IMG/VR virus record: IMGVR_UViG_3300032288_004525
Location: 1-40,045 of that record
DNA length: 40,045 bases
DNA from: a virus
Direction: 5' to 3' (one strand)
Made by a program: the position numbers and the translations under genes. The notes beneath the pieces are model-generated. The model saw only the letters and a program-made list of their open reading frames with translations. It was not told where the DNA came from and did not search any database. Below are positions 18,001 through 26,122 of the stretch, piece after piece (within the stretch, counting starts at the first letter, position 1; every line of letters begins with the position of its first letter).

Positions 18001-20976
18001 ACGAGAATTGCGCCTATTAGACAGACGATGCGAGATTTAGGTGTTATGAAAGATCGTATTGAGAACCTTGAATATTATACAACACTATCTCTCCTTGAAA
18101 AATCTGCTATAGATTTCAGAGTTCTTGATGATAATGGTCTTGATAGATTCAAGAATGGTGTGTTCGTTGACACATTTACAAGTCATATCTTAGGTGCAAC
18201 AAACAACCCAGACTATAAAATTGTTGTTGATACTAAAGAAAAATCTATTCGACCAACATATACGATGGAATCTTTTGGTTATGATTATATTTCTGGTTCT
18301 AACGTACAAAGAAGTAGCAATGATATCATAACTCTAGCTTATTCTGAAGTAGCTTTTGCAAATCAGGCCCGTGTGACAACAACTAGAAATACTGAAAGAA
18401 CTACCTATCGATTCATAGGTAATCTAACACTGACACCGGATAGTGATGTTTGGGTAGATACATCATTTGCACCTGATTCAAGTTTAACTTTTGGTCCTAC
18501 AGACGAAGAAGTTACCAAATTGAGAGGTGGTTTGACAACTGAATGGGATTCATGGAGAACAAACATTTCAGGTTATGCGGTATATAGAGGTTCTGTAGGT
18601 GGAGCTTCTGGTGGCCAATCTAGCAATCCTAATTATGTTGGAACTTATTCTAGTAAAGAAGAAGCACAATCAGTCGCCAATCAATATACAAATTCAACCA
18701 ATGTAACTATTGAAACAATTTATAATACTTCTAGAACAGGCATAGAAAACTTCCTCGTTGTTAATAGTCAAACACAAGCTCTCGGTAATAAGGTTGTTGA
18801 TGTTAGTATTGTACCATATATCAGACCACAGACAATTAAAGTTATTGGTCGAGGTTTGAAGCCATATGCAAAGTTTTACGCATATTTTGATGAACAGGAT
18901 ATGAGTAGCTATGTTACACCTTTGACAGAAGCTGAATATAACAATGCAAGATTAACAATAACGGCTAGTTCTGAAGGTTCTGAACTCAAGGCTGATGTAA
19001 ATGGTTTTGTATATTTCTTGCTGAGATTGCCTCAAGAAAAAAGATTTACGACAGGTACCAAGAGATTTATACTCACAGACAGCCCAACCAATAGTGCTGA
19101 AGATGCAACAACCCTTGGAGTAGGTTACTTCACCGCACAAGGTCTTGTGCAACAGAAGCAAGATACAATTCTTACAACAAGACAAGTTATTCCTCAACAA
19201 AAAGAAGTTGGTCAATCTTACAACACTTCAGCGTTTGAAAATGTACCTCAAGTTGTTGCTGGCGGCGGAGGTAAGGCTTGCTTAGCCTATTCATTCGTGG
19301 CCCGCGCCCCTGATGGTGAAGAAGGTATGTTTCTCACAAGCTTCGATATATTCTTCGAACAAAAACATCCTACACTAGGTGTTTGGTTTGAAATCCGTGA
19401 AATGGATAGTGCAGGTAAGATCACTAGAAACCAAGTACCATTGTCTGAAGTTTGGTACAAGAGTAGTGATATTCCACTCTCAACAAATGGTATCAATAAT
19501 CCTATGAGAGTAAGATTCTCTTCACCTATTTTCTTGTATAATAAGACTCAATATGCATTCATCATTCACCCAGAGGCTGCAAATCCGAACTACTATCTAT
19601 GGGTCTCAAGACTGGGTGAAAATGATATCAATACAAATACTCCTGTAACCGGTCGTCCGATGAATGGAACAATGTATACAACAAACAATAATCTAAACTG
19701 GGATATCGTACCTGATGTGGATCTAACATGCGTTGCTTATAGAGCCAGCTTCTCAACATCAGTGGTTGGCCAGGCAATTCTAGGTAATAAACCTGTAGAA
19801 AAGTTCAAGTTGGCAAATGTATCTAATGAGATGGCAGGATATGGTCGATACATATCTACTGGCGATAGATTGACGCTGACTGCAAATGGAACAATCAATA
19901 CGACCGACAAGTTGGTTGGATTGACTTCAGGTGCAAATTCTAGCGTTCTATCTATAAACGGTACAGTTTATACAATGTCAAATACCACATATATCAATGG
20001 TGAAACTTTGCAGGTACGCAGAGCGAACGCTTACATGACAACTATATCTGCAAACGTAACCGGTGTTGTAAATGGTAGAGGTCAATTGAATGAATTTAGA
20101 TCGAGTGCAAATCTAATTTCAATGACACTAACCTCATCAAATGGTCTGTTCAGCACAAATGATAGTGTTGTAAGCCCAACAGGTGAATATGCTACAATTC
20201 AAAGCATTGAAAATTTCCGTTACTCTGTTGTAGATTTTGAACCATCATTCTTATCTTTCAACAAAACATCTATCAACTTTGAAATGCAAACATATTCAAA
20301 TGTTGGTGTATCTGGATCATATTTCAACATCAATCCAAACGAGAATAATTATCTAACAGATGAAAGAGCATTATATTCTAGATCAAATGAAATTGCTTAT
20401 CTGAGTTCGGACCGTTCAAATAAGATAAGAGTATCAATGTCTACAGCAACAAACTATCTATCACCTGTTGTTGATTTGACAAGAACACATGCTGTATATG
20501 TTGATAATATTATCAATAACAATGCAACTGGAGAAAATGGTGTTTCGGGTGGTTATCTAAGTAATAGATATATTTCGAAGACGATAACACTTGCAGAAGG
20601 TCAAGATGCTGAAGATATGAAAGTTGTGTTGACAGCATACAGACCACCAAATACAGATGTTCGTGTTTGGGTCAAAATATTGAACGGTGAAGATTCGGAA
20701 AGTTTGTCAAACAAATATTGGATAGAACTTGTAAAAGCTGGTAATGGTGATGCCACATACTCATCTCTTTCTGACAGAGATGATTTCAAAGAATATGAGT
20801 TTGATTTTCCAACATCATATTTGACCGCACCTCAAGGCCAAGTTCAATATACGACTAGCGCAGGCATCACGTTTACTGGCTATAAATACTTTGCAGTGAA
20901 GATAGGTCTGATGGCTTCAAACTCTGCTGTTATACCTAGAGTTGCAGATTTGAGAACAATCGCTCTTCAAATCTAA
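15088..20976 (+). CDS. Giant baseplate/fibre structural protein with DUF4815-type N-terminus
   Basis: A 1962-residue protein. The N-terminal ~100 residues match the DUF4815 pattern of T4-like cyanophage structural proteins (YYDDFDKTKNFHRILFRPGY; QIQSMLQHQIDSFGKHVF; GSIVLPG). Later conserved parts include RIENLEYYTTLSLLEK (~990), VSIVPYIRPQTIKVIGRGLKP (~1240) with AYFDEQDMSSYV, and a C-terminal jelly-roll-like half (~1400-1962) rich in Thr, Ser and Asn. Such proteins follow gp8 in marine T4-like phages, where T4 has gp9-gp12, so this is probably a peripheral baseplate or proximal fibre protein. Its exact role in the virion is inferred. Confidence 0.75.
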   Translation: MTFEANTSTLRTDFNVTPYYDDFDKTKNFHRILFRPGYAVQARELTQIQSMLQHQIDSFGKHVFREGSIVLPGAYTLECATTGNPIWYIKVKDTDSTNNEVTISNFTNQILTGNTSGVQAYVEIVEDGVETTSEPKTLMINYLSVSNANSNVKTFQAGETLYAANVGTLVVINTDPSGKGSIFSIEDGVVFAKEHFISFSSQKTILSKYSDSPTCKVGFLIDENIIKNTDDTSLLDPAQEASNYSAPGADRFKLNPILTVVDITDDIGPPDFVTLFTIKDGILQKTSERTQYNVMANELAKRTYDESGDYYVNGLNIRLREHLDSANNGGLYTAAQNGNSALLSVGVEPGLAYVKGYEVGPLTTTFLEVDKSLDYNYVNSQLSSASMGSYITVKEIVGSQILDQGLTIQLYDKAMNRISNGVFSIGSQTGNNIGSAILKTIEYNSGTLGTAAAKMDVYLIDIKMLGSNSFSSVKSIYYDNASLADFGADVVLSSTNTAVLQEASLTPLLYYVGSNGVRKIKDSGDTSNDTTFTFKKTQSGLSIAQAGTLTVPYAISGEVSPYGTSGGLSTSQKHEITLSLDASINVRVGGTVSNSNPKTIIGTGTTFTNLNAGDKLEFSGTSGIYYIESIGDATSLTLTSNLASTLSSATAFKAYKTGDIIDLTTKGNTGTVRTVTSLPTSISIDLQETYSTTVPATVTSRVSRTGAVQSNKLLRKGRYVIINCSTAGTTGPFTLGFSDIYKVNYIIKKTGSAPSSVSDGTNVTSNFKIDNGQKDGYYDLGTITPNITLGATDYLLVQLDYFFPDFTAGVGYFSIDSYPIDDTGVTSNTIKTENIPIYKSPTSGQQYDLRNYLDFRPVKSITAADSTTVIGASTNPSVSSSFYYSGSGLRIPAAGSTITYDYSYYLSRRDMIIVDKDGNFSTIRGIPSAIPTTPRTPDNSMALAVVNISPYPSISPYYGQSIGRKDLSSWFTRIAPIRQTMRDLGVMKDRIENLEYYTTLSLLEKSAIDFRVLDDNGLDRFKNGVFVDTFTSHILGATNNPDYKIVVDTKEKSIRPTYTMESFGYDYISGSNVQRSSNDIITLAYSEVAFANQARVTTTRNTERTTYRFIGNLTLTPDSDVWVDTSFAPDSSLTFGPTDEEVTKLRGGLTTEWDSWRTNISGYAVYRGSVGGASGGQSSNPNYVGTYSSKEEAQSVANQYTNSTNVTIETIYNTSRTGIENFLVVNSQTQALGNKVVDVSIVPYIRPQTIKVIGRGLKPYAKFYAYFDEQDMSSYVTPLTEAEYNNARLTITASSEGSELKADVNGFVYFLLRLPQEKRFTTGTKRFILTDSPTNSAEDATTLGVGYFTAQGLVQQKQDTILTTRQVIPQQKEVGQSYNTSAFENVPQVVAGGGGKACLAYSFVARAPDGEEGMFLTSFDIFFEQKHPTLGVWFEIREMDSAGKITRNQVPLSEVWYKSSDIPLSTNGINNPMRVRFSSPIFLYNKTQYAFIIHPEAANPNYYLWVSRLGENDINTNTPVTGRPMNGTMYTTNNNLNWDIVPDVDLTCVAYRASFSTSVVGQAILGNKPVEKFKLANVSNEMAGYGRYISTGDRLTLTANGTINTTDKLVGLTSGANSSVLSINGTVYTMSNTTYINGETLQVRRANAYMTTISANVTGVVNGRGQLNEFRSSANLISMTLTSSNGLFSTNDSVVSPTGEYATIQSIENFRYSVVDFEPSFLSFNKTSINFEMQTYSNVGVSGSYFNINPNENNYLTDERALYSRSNEIAYLSSDRSNKIRVSMSTATNYLSPVVDLTRTHAVYVDNIINNNATGENGVSGGYLSNRYISKTITLAEGQDAEDMKVVLTAYRPPNTDVRVWVKILNGEDSESLSNKYWIELVKAGNGDATYSSLSDRDDFKEYEFDFPTSYLTAPQGQVQYTTSAGITFTGYKYFAVKIGLMASNSAVIPRVADLRTIALQI

Positions 20977-21007
20977 AAATACACTTATAATTATGGAGAT
21001 GATGTGA

Positions 21008-21781
21008 ATGTCCAGTTTTGACTTTGACTTTGGTGAAGGCCCTGTGCCTGCACATAAACACGAAAAAGGCGGAGGTATCGTCGCAAACACGGTAATGATA
21101 GACGACACTGTTTTTATTGGACCATATGCTTTAGTTTACGGAAATGCAAGAGTATATGGTGATGCAAAGATAGATGGTTATTCTAGAGTATATGAAAACG
21201 CATTCATTTCTAATGATGCTAAAGTTTATGGAAATGCTGAAGTTTACGGAAATGCAGTCATAAGTGGTAATGCTCGCATCAGTGGTAATGCAAAAGTATA
21301 TGGTAAAGCTAAGATTATTGATCAGGCTCAAGTTTACGGTGAAGCTGAAGTTTATGGTAATGCTATTGTCAGAAACTCAGCAGAAGTATATGAAGATGCC
21401 AGAGTATACGGTGATGCAGAACTGAAAGACTTTCATAAGGTCTATGCAAACTGTGTGTGTACAAAAAAACCAATCGTGATTACAGGATTTGTTTCTGATA
21501 TAACACTCACAGACCATCACATAACGATTGGTTGTGTAGTTTTACCACCAAGCTTATGGAAAAGTAAAGGTCGGACAATTATCAGAGCATTTGGTCATTC
21601 TGACGAATATGCAAGAATGTGGTTGAGTTCAATATTGAGTATATTAGAATACTATGAGTGTACTGATAGAGAAGAAGACTTGCAACATGCAAGAGACACA
21701 AACCTTATCAAACGCATTCTCAGTGGCGATACTCAAGATAGAATTATAGCGAGACGGAAATTACATGGAACACAAAACTGA
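21008..21781 (+). CDS. Left-handed beta-helix (hexapeptide-repeat) protein
   Basis: A 257-residue protein. Residues ~30-145 are tandem hexapeptide repeats such as VYGNARVYGDAKI and ISGNARISGNAKVYG, predicting a triangular left-handed beta-helix like LpxA-type acyltransferases or fibre shafts. The C-terminal ~110 residues are a non-repeat domain (ITIGCVVLPPSLWK; EYARMWLSSILSILEYYE; DTQDRIIARRKLHG), mostly helical and unrecognised. No acyltransferase catalytic His is placed with confidence. The position among fibre genes suggests a structural shaft or a virion decoration. A GGAG ribosome site precedes the ATG. The end overlaps the next gene by 17 bases. Confidence 0.75.
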   Translation: MSSFDFDFGEGPVPAHKHEKGGGIVANTVMIDDTVFIGPYALVYGNARVYGDAKIDGYSRVYENAFISNDAKVYGNAEVYGNAVISGNARISGNAKVYGKAKIIDQAQVYGEAEVYGNAIVRNSAEVYEDARVYGDAELKDFHKVYANCVCTKKPIVITGFVSDITLTDHHITIGCVVLPPSLWKSKGRTIIRAFGHSDEYARMWLSSILSILEYYECTDREEDLQHARDTNLIKRILSGDTQDRIIARRKLHGTQN

Positions 21782-21965
21782 CGTACCTGGCATATTCAAG
21801 AATCCTGTGACAGGTGCTCTTATAAATAAGGATAACAAGGCTCTTCAAGCTTATAAAAAACGTAAAATGAAAGAGCAAAAGCTAGATATCGTAGAAAGAG
21901 ATATTGCAGGCTTAAAAAATGATATGCAAGAGATCAAAGAACTACTCAGAGGGCTCGTAAAGTAA
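21765..21965 (+). CDS. Small coiled-coil protein, conserved type in marine T4-like phages
   Basis: A 66-residue protein starting inside the end of the hexapeptide-repeat gene. The N-terminal half has GIFKNPVTGALINKDNKALQ, the C-terminal half is a predicted coiled coil (IVERDIAGLKNDMQEIKELL). Short proteins with this FKNP-TGA-INKD motif plus coiled coil occur beside fibre genes in T4-like cyanophages; it is probably a virion or fibre-assembly component. The fibre gene starts at the base after its stop. Confidence 0.75.
   Translation: MEHKTDVPGIFKNPVTGALINKDNKALQAYKKRKMKEQKLDIVERDIAGLKNDMQEIKELLRGLVK
21821..21828 (+). promoter_or_regulatory. T4-type late promoter match TATAAATA inside the small gene
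   Basis: A perfect TATAAATA lies within the 66-aa gene, about 140 bases upstream of the S74 fibre gene. It could supply an extra late transcript for the fibres, or be a chance match in AT-rich coding DNA. Confidence 0.4.
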
Positions 21966-22847
21966 ATGGCTTTAGCAAACGTAAATATTACAGATACCTT
22001 TGATGTTTGGAGAACCCGAACAAATCAGATTATTGTAAGTCTTGAACAACAAGGTGGTTCTGCAAATGCTGTTATTGGTGCATTTGAAAAGGCTAACACG
22101 GCCAATTATTTCGCATATCTTGTAAATGCAAATACTGTTGCTGCATTTGACAAAGCTAATACGGGCGGTTCAATCAGCTATCTGGCCTACGATAAAGCAA
22201 ATGTGGCTAATCTTGTTGCGTATAGTGCTTTTGTCAAAGCAAACGCTGCAAATATATCAGCCGGTGCAGCTTTCGATAAGGCTAACGCAGCATATGGAGC
22301 TTTTGATCGTGCGGTTGAAGTCGGTGCAGCAGCAAACAGTTTTATGATATCTACAGTAGATGGTGCAAATACTATTGCTATCGCAGCATTCGAACAAGCC
22401 AATAGTGGCGGTGGTGGCGGTGGTGGCGGATCAAGCATAACCATATCAAACGATGTGACATCAAATGCAACAAGATATATTACATTTATCAGTGGCACTA
22501 CAGGATTGGCTACGGTAATACACACATCAAATACAGGATTGACATTCAATCCAAATACAGGAACTCTAAGCGCAACAATTTTCAACTCTTTATCAGATAT
22601 ATCACTAAAAGAAAATATTGCGAAAATTGACAATAGCTTAGATGTAATCGAACAACTGAATGGTGTGAAGTTCAATTGGAAAAAGAATGGTCTTGAAAGT
22701 TACGGTGTCATAGCACAAGATATTGAAAAAGTGATACCTCAACTTGTAAATGAGTTTGATGGTGTCAAAAATGTTAACTATGATGGTATCATCGCTTTTC
22801 TTATTGAAGCAATAAAAGAACTCAACAAAAAACTAGAGAATAGATAA
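21966..22847 (+). CDS. Tail fibre with C-terminal S74 self-cleaving chaperone domain
   Basis: A 293-residue protein. The N-terminus (MALANVNITDTFDVWRTRTN) is the kind seen in marine phage fibres. Residues ~30-150 hold AN-rich repeats (AFDKANTG, AYDKANVAN, AFVKANAAN). A Gly run then leads to a beta region. The C-terminal ~84 residues are an intramolecular chaperone of the peptidase S74/endosialidase type: SDISLKENI, then LNGVKFNWK, YGVIAQDIEKVIPQL and YDGIIAFLIEAIKELN. The S210/K215 spacing of five matches the catalytic dyad, so cleavage before S210 would release the chaperone after trimerisation. Confidence 0.88.
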   Translation: MALANVNITDTFDVWRTRTNQIIVSLEQQGGSANAVIGAFEKANTANYFAYLVNANTVAAFDKANTGGSISYLAYDKANVANLVAYSAFVKANAANISAGAAFDKANAAYGAFDRAVEVGAAANSFMISTVDGANTIAIAAFEQANSGGGGGGGGSSITISNDVTSNATRYITFISGTTGLATVIHTSNTGLTFNPNTGTLSATIFNSLSDISLKENIAKIDNSLDVIEQLNGVKFNWKKNGLESYGVIAQDIEKVIPQLVNEFDGVKNVNYDGIIAFLIEAIKELNKKLENR

Positions 22848-22848
22848 C

Positions 22849-23187
22849 ATGGCAGCCTATGTAGAACTTTATATGGATCAAGGCGCAACATTCGAGAACA
22901 CCCTGACAATAACAGATGATGTGACGAATGCTACTGTCAATATCTCAGGTTACTCATTCTCTAGCCAGATGCGTAGATCCTATTACTCATCAAATGCTAC
23001 AGCAAATATAGTCTGCACAATCACGGACGCAAGTAATGGTGTGGTTGTAATGTCAGTCACAGCAGCAAATACCTCCAATATAAAAGCTGGCAGATATCTA
23101 TTTGACGTAGAATCAATCAATACAATAAACAATACTAGCAGAATCTTAGAAGGCATCATCACAGTAACACCGGGAGTCACACGCTGA
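22849..23187 (+). CDS. Small beta-sandwich-like virion protein
   Basis: A 112-residue protein starting MAAYVELYMDQGATF, followed by alternating strands (ISGYSFSSQMRRSY; NGVVVMSVTAANTS; AGRYLFDVESINT) and ending in a VTPGV segment. The pattern resembles small beta-sandwich proteins (BppU N-domain-like) next to phage fibres; I do not recognise a named family. It lies one base after the S74 fibre stop and overlaps the next gene as TGATG, so the two are probably co-translated. A role as fibre adaptor is inferred from position. Confidence 0.65.
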   Translation: MAAYVELYMDQGATFENTLTITDDVTNATVNISGYSFSSQMRRSYYSSNATANIVCTITDASNGVVVMSVTAANTSNIKAGRYLFDVESINTINNTSRILEGIITVTPGVTR

Positions 23188-23426
23188 TGGGTGATATGAA
23201 AGTAAGAATTTCTGTGAATAGCCAAAACAGAGTTTCTATAAATAACCAGAACAGAGAAAACATAAGAACGGTGGGTGTTGGTCCTGTTACTGGTGCTACT
23301 CGATTGTCTCAATTGACAGATGTCAACGTCTCGAATGTGCAGAACAACCATTCTCTAATTTACGATTCTACCACCGAAAAATTTGTATCTAAAGAAATAC
23401 CCGTAGTAAACGGAGGAAATTTTTAA
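23187..23426 (+). CDS. Small protein of unknown function in fibre cluster
   Basis: A 79-residue protein (starting MGDMKVRISVNSQNRVSINN). The N-terminal part has two short repeats of the V-x-I-x-x-x-x-Q-N-R form. The C-terminus (LSQLTDVNVSNVQNNHSLIYD) resembles the linker that ends with a strand just before fibre modules (LxDVxxxxxxNxxxLxYD), common in phage fibre proteins. It may be a short fibre or connector. It shares a stop/start overlap with the previous gene and abuts the next one. Confidence 0.6.
   Translation: MGDMKVRISVNSQNRVSINNQNRENIRTVGVGPVTGATRLSQLTDVNVSNVQNNHSLIYDSTTEKFVSKEIPVVNGGNF
23237..23244 (+). promoter_or_regulatory. Possible late promoter match TATAAATA inside a small gene
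   Basis: A perfect TATAAATA lies in the 79-aa gene, 183 bases upstream of the next fibre gene. Being intragenic, it is only a candidate. Confidence 0.3.
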
Positions 23427-24599
23427 ATGGCCAATACTAGGATTCAAGTAAAGAGATCCACAACGACAGCAGCTCCTTCGGGTGGTTCTCTTTCTGCCGG
23501 TGAAATTGCATACTCATATTCATCGAACATTTTATTCGTAGGATCTTCTGCCGGAAATGATGTTTTACCTTTGGGTGGTAAGTATTATGTCGAAAAAACA
23601 AATTCTGCATATGACATAGCTATTGCATCTTTTGCTAGTGGGAATGCGGCCGCTGGCGGATCTATCGCAGAAGCTTATAATAAGGCCAACTCAGCAAACT
23701 ACTTTGCTTATCTTGTCAACGCAAATACAGTCGCAGCATTTGACTCTGAAAATATAACCCGCGCTATTGCAATTGCAGCATATGGTAATGCAAACTCTAA
23801 GTTCTCAGCTTCTGGTGGTACAATCAATGGTGATGTCAACATCTCAGGTAACCTAACTCTTACTGGTAATACCACATTCATAAATGTTGCATCATATGTC
23901 ATTGGTGATCCTCTTCTATATCTTGCAAGTAACAACTATGTTTCTGATATCGTGGACATTGGTTTCATAGCAAATTATGTCAACGCAACTGGATCTAACG
24001 TACACACAGGTTTCTTCAGAGATGCTGGAACTAAAGAGTATTATGTATTCGAAGGTTATGATGAAGAGCCACATAACAACGTAATTGATCCTGCTGGCAA
24101 TAACTTTACTATCTCAGTACTAAACGCAACTCTACGCACCAGTAACATCATTCTTGGTGGTATCAATGCAATCAGCTGGATACGTTCATCATATGATACA
24201 ACAAACCTTGTTGCTGGAGCAGTCACTACAGCAAATACTATTGCGATTGCAGCATTCTTACAGGCCAACAATGTCGGTGGTGCACTCAATACAACAAATA
24301 TCGCAGCAACATATGCATTTAGTACGGCTAATATAGCAAACACAATAGCAATTGCAGCGTTTGCAGCAGCTAATGCAGCATCCGGTGGTGGTACAACTGA
24401 TGCAAATAATATCACTTCTGGTATACTTGCAGTAGCTTATGGTGGTACTGGGCTCAACTCTGTTGCTACTAACGGTGTCCTTTATGGTAATGCAACAGGA
24501 CCATTAGCAATAACCTCAGCTGGTACAGAAGGTCAGGTGCTACAAGCCGGTTCAACAGGGATTCCTAGCTTTGCAATGTTGGATGGTGGAAGCTTCTAA
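23427..24599 (+). CDS. Tail fibre protein with Mtd-type N-terminus and AN-rich repeats
   Basis: A 390-residue protein. The N-terminal ~50 residues (MANTRIQVKRSTTTAAPSGG; LSAGEIAYSYSSNILFVG) match the fibre N-domain seen in Mtd/hyaluronidase-like fibres and many marine phage fibres. Residues ~60-130 and ~270-320 carry AN-rich repeats (ANTVAAFDSEN, ANTIAIAAFLQANN), and the middle is a beta region (INGDVNISGNLTLTGNTTF). The C-terminus ends YGGTG-type, with AGTEGQVLQAGSTGIPSF, the usual repeat end of short-tail-fibre-like proteins. No C-terminal chaperone is visible, so assembly may need a partner. Confidence 0.8.
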   Translation: MANTRIQVKRSTTTAAPSGGSLSAGEIAYSYSSNILFVGSSAGNDVLPLGGKYYVEKTNSAYDIAIASFASGNAAAGGSIAEAYNKANSANYFAYLVNANTVAAFDSENITRAIAIAAYGNANSKFSASGGTINGDVNISGNLTLTGNTTFINVASYVIGDPLLYLASNNYVSDIVDIGFIANYVNATGSNVHTGFFRDAGTKEYYVFEGYDEEPHNNVIDPAGNNFTISVLNATLRTSNIILGGINAISWIRSSYDTTNLVAGAVTTANTIAIAAFLQANNVGGALNTTNIAATYAFSTANIANTIAIAAFAAANAASGGGTTDANNITSGILAVAYGGTGLNSVATNGVLYGNATGPLAITSAGTEGQVLQAGSTGIPSFAMLDGGSF

Positions 24600-24632
24600 T
24601 ATACTCAATAAAACTGTGAAGGAAAATACATC

Positions 24633-25112
24633 ATGAGTGACACAAATGCATATGTAAATGCATACATAGATAATGCCATTGGTATGATACATGAAAATAT
24701 CAATGTTATTCTACAGCTAAAAACACAGGTCAAAATAGCCAATGATGTCATCAAAGAAAAAGATGGTATCATTGGTTCTCTCACACCTCAACTAGAATCT
24801 AGCAAAGTCAATTTCAATGAAATGGTTGTTCTCCGCGACAAAGTGAAGAGCTTGGAAGAATCATACAATACCATGCTCATCAAAGCTTCACATGTTGATA
24901 CAGCACTTGCTCAAATTGCACAAATGAAAGCTGAAATAAAACAACGTGATGATAAGATAGCAAAATTGAAAGAACAGTTGGCGCTTGCATTGAAGCCTAC
25001 CAAGAAAACGATAAATACCAAGAACAAACTGATAGCAGTTGCTGGTGATGCGAAAGACGAAGTGAGTAATACTCCAGTAGCAATAGCAGGTAACGCAACA
25101 GATGACTTCTAA
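24633..25112 (+). CDS. Coiled-coil protein in fibre cluster
   Basis: A 159-residue, mostly helical protein. Residues ~20-130 show heptad-like spacing (LKTQVKIANDVIKEKDGIIG; LRDKVKSLEESYNTMLI; MKAEIKQRDDKIAKLKEQL) and predict a long coiled coil, followed by a Lys-rich stretch and an acidic tail. It is unrecognised by family. Set between two fibres, it could be a fibre-assembly scaffold or a helical fibre segment. A ribosome site (GAAGGAAA) precedes the ATG; its stop overlaps the next ATG (TAATG). Confidence 0.7.
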   Translation: MSDTNAYVNAYIDNAIGMIHENINVILQLKTQVKIANDVIKEKDGIIGSLTPQLESSKVNFNEMVVLRDKVKSLEESYNTMLIKASHVDTALAQIAQMKAEIKQRDDKIAKLKEQLALALKPTKKTINTKNKLIAVAGDAKDEVSNTPVAIAGNATDDF

Positions 25113-26122
25113 TGGCTAATACAGTAATCGCACTCAAGAAATCTAGTACACCCTCTGCAACACCGGCTAGCCTTGCTTACGGTGAGCTGGCTATCAACTA
25201 TGCTGATGGTAAGCTATTTTATAAAGCTGCGAACGGTAGTATTCTCGAAATTTCCGGTTCTGGTGGTGGAGGTGGTGGAGGTTCATCAAACAGTTTCAGC
25301 ACCATCAATGTAAACGGAACACTTGTTGTTTCTGATTCACCAACCAATATTCTAACACTCGTACCTAGTGGTGATATCACTCTTACGGGTGATGCTGTCA
25401 ATGATAAAATAACAATTGGTATGAGTTCTTCTACTAATGTTGTTCCTGCTTTTGATCAGGCTAACTCAGCACAGACAATTGCCATTGCAGCTTTCACAAC
25501 AGCAAACGCAGCAGTCAATGTTGCAACTTTAGATGGTGCCAACACTGCCGTAGGTGCAGGCGCAAATAACTACCTATTATCTGTTATTGCAGGTGCCAAC
25601 ACTACCGTTGGTGCTGGTGCGAATAGCTATTCTTTAGCTACCCTTGCAGGTGCCAACACTGCCGTAGGTGCAGGAGCGAATAGTTACCTCTTGTCCGTTA
25701 TTGCAGGTGCTAATACAGCCGTTGGTGCTGGTGCAAATGCTTATGCAACTGCTGTAGGAACTGAGGCCAATGTCATCGCGATTGCAGCATTTACAGCAGC
25801 CAACGCAGCCGGCGGAGCTGGTGTGGCAGCTGCATTCGACCAAGCTAATACAGCACAAACAATCGCCATTGCTGCTTTTACACAGGCTAATACTGGTGGT
25901 GGAGGTGGTAGTTCACTCAATACAGCAAATATTATAGTATTTTCAAACACAAGAATATCAACAAACGCAAATAGCGGTGCTGTTATAATTGCCGGTGGTC
26001 TGGGTGTAAGCGGTAACATATACACCGCAAATAGGATTGGTTATTCGAACACCACCAACGTGAGTGTTGTATATACATATTATAACACAATAACATCATC
26101 TTTGGATACGGTATTTGGATAA
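25112..26122 (+). CDS. Tail fibre protein with Mtd-type N-terminus and 19-residue tandem repeats
   Basis: A 336-residue protein. The N-terminus (MANTVIALKKSSTPSATPAS; LAYGELAINYADGKLFYK) is the same fibre-attachment type as in the 23427 gene. A Gly run and a beta region follow. Residues ~141-216 consist of four 19-residue repeats (AGANTAVGAGANSYLLSVI type), flanked by IAIAAFTTANA and AFDQANTAQTIAIAAF repeats. The C-terminal ~60 residues (AVIIAGGLGVSGNIYTANRI) resemble the module before fibre tips. The gene is joined to the following adhesin by TAATG, suggesting that they act together. Confidence 0.78.
   Translation: MANTVIALKKSSTPSATPASLAYGELAINYADGKLFYKAANGSILEISGSGGGGGGGSSNSFSTINVNGTLVVSDSPTNILTLVPSGDITLTGDAVNDKITIGMSSSTNVVPAFDQANSAQTIAIAAFTTANAAVNVATLDGANTAVGAGANNYLLSVIAGANTTVGAGANSYSLATLAGANTAVGAGANSYLLSVIAGANTAVGAGANAYATAVGTEANVIAIAAFTAANAAGGAGVAAAFDQANTAQTIAIAAFTQANTGGGGGSSLNTANIIVFSNTRISTNANSGAVIIAGGLGVSGNIYTANRIGYSNTTNVSVVYTYYNTITSSLDTVFG
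25532..25759 (+). repeat. Four tandem 57-bp repeats in fibre gene
   Basis: Units start at 25532, 25589, 25646 and 25703. Each encodes 19 residues of the GANTAVGAGAN type. Units 1 and 3, and units 2 and 4, are most alike in codon choice, which suggests duplication of a two-unit block. Confidence 0.8.

Noticed and set aside
22187-22675. 162-codon leftward reading frame with Ala and Pro runs
   Set aside because: It is antisense to the AN-rich repeats of the S74 fibre, which lack stops in that frame because of codon choice.
25532-25759. CRISPR-like array
   Set aside because: The repeats are coding, contiguous and without spacers; no cas gene is present.
23427-26122. Diversity-generating retroelement acting on Mtd-like fibres
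   Set aside because: The fibre N-termini recall Mtd, but no reverse transcriptase, template repeat or adenine-biased variable region is seen in the window.
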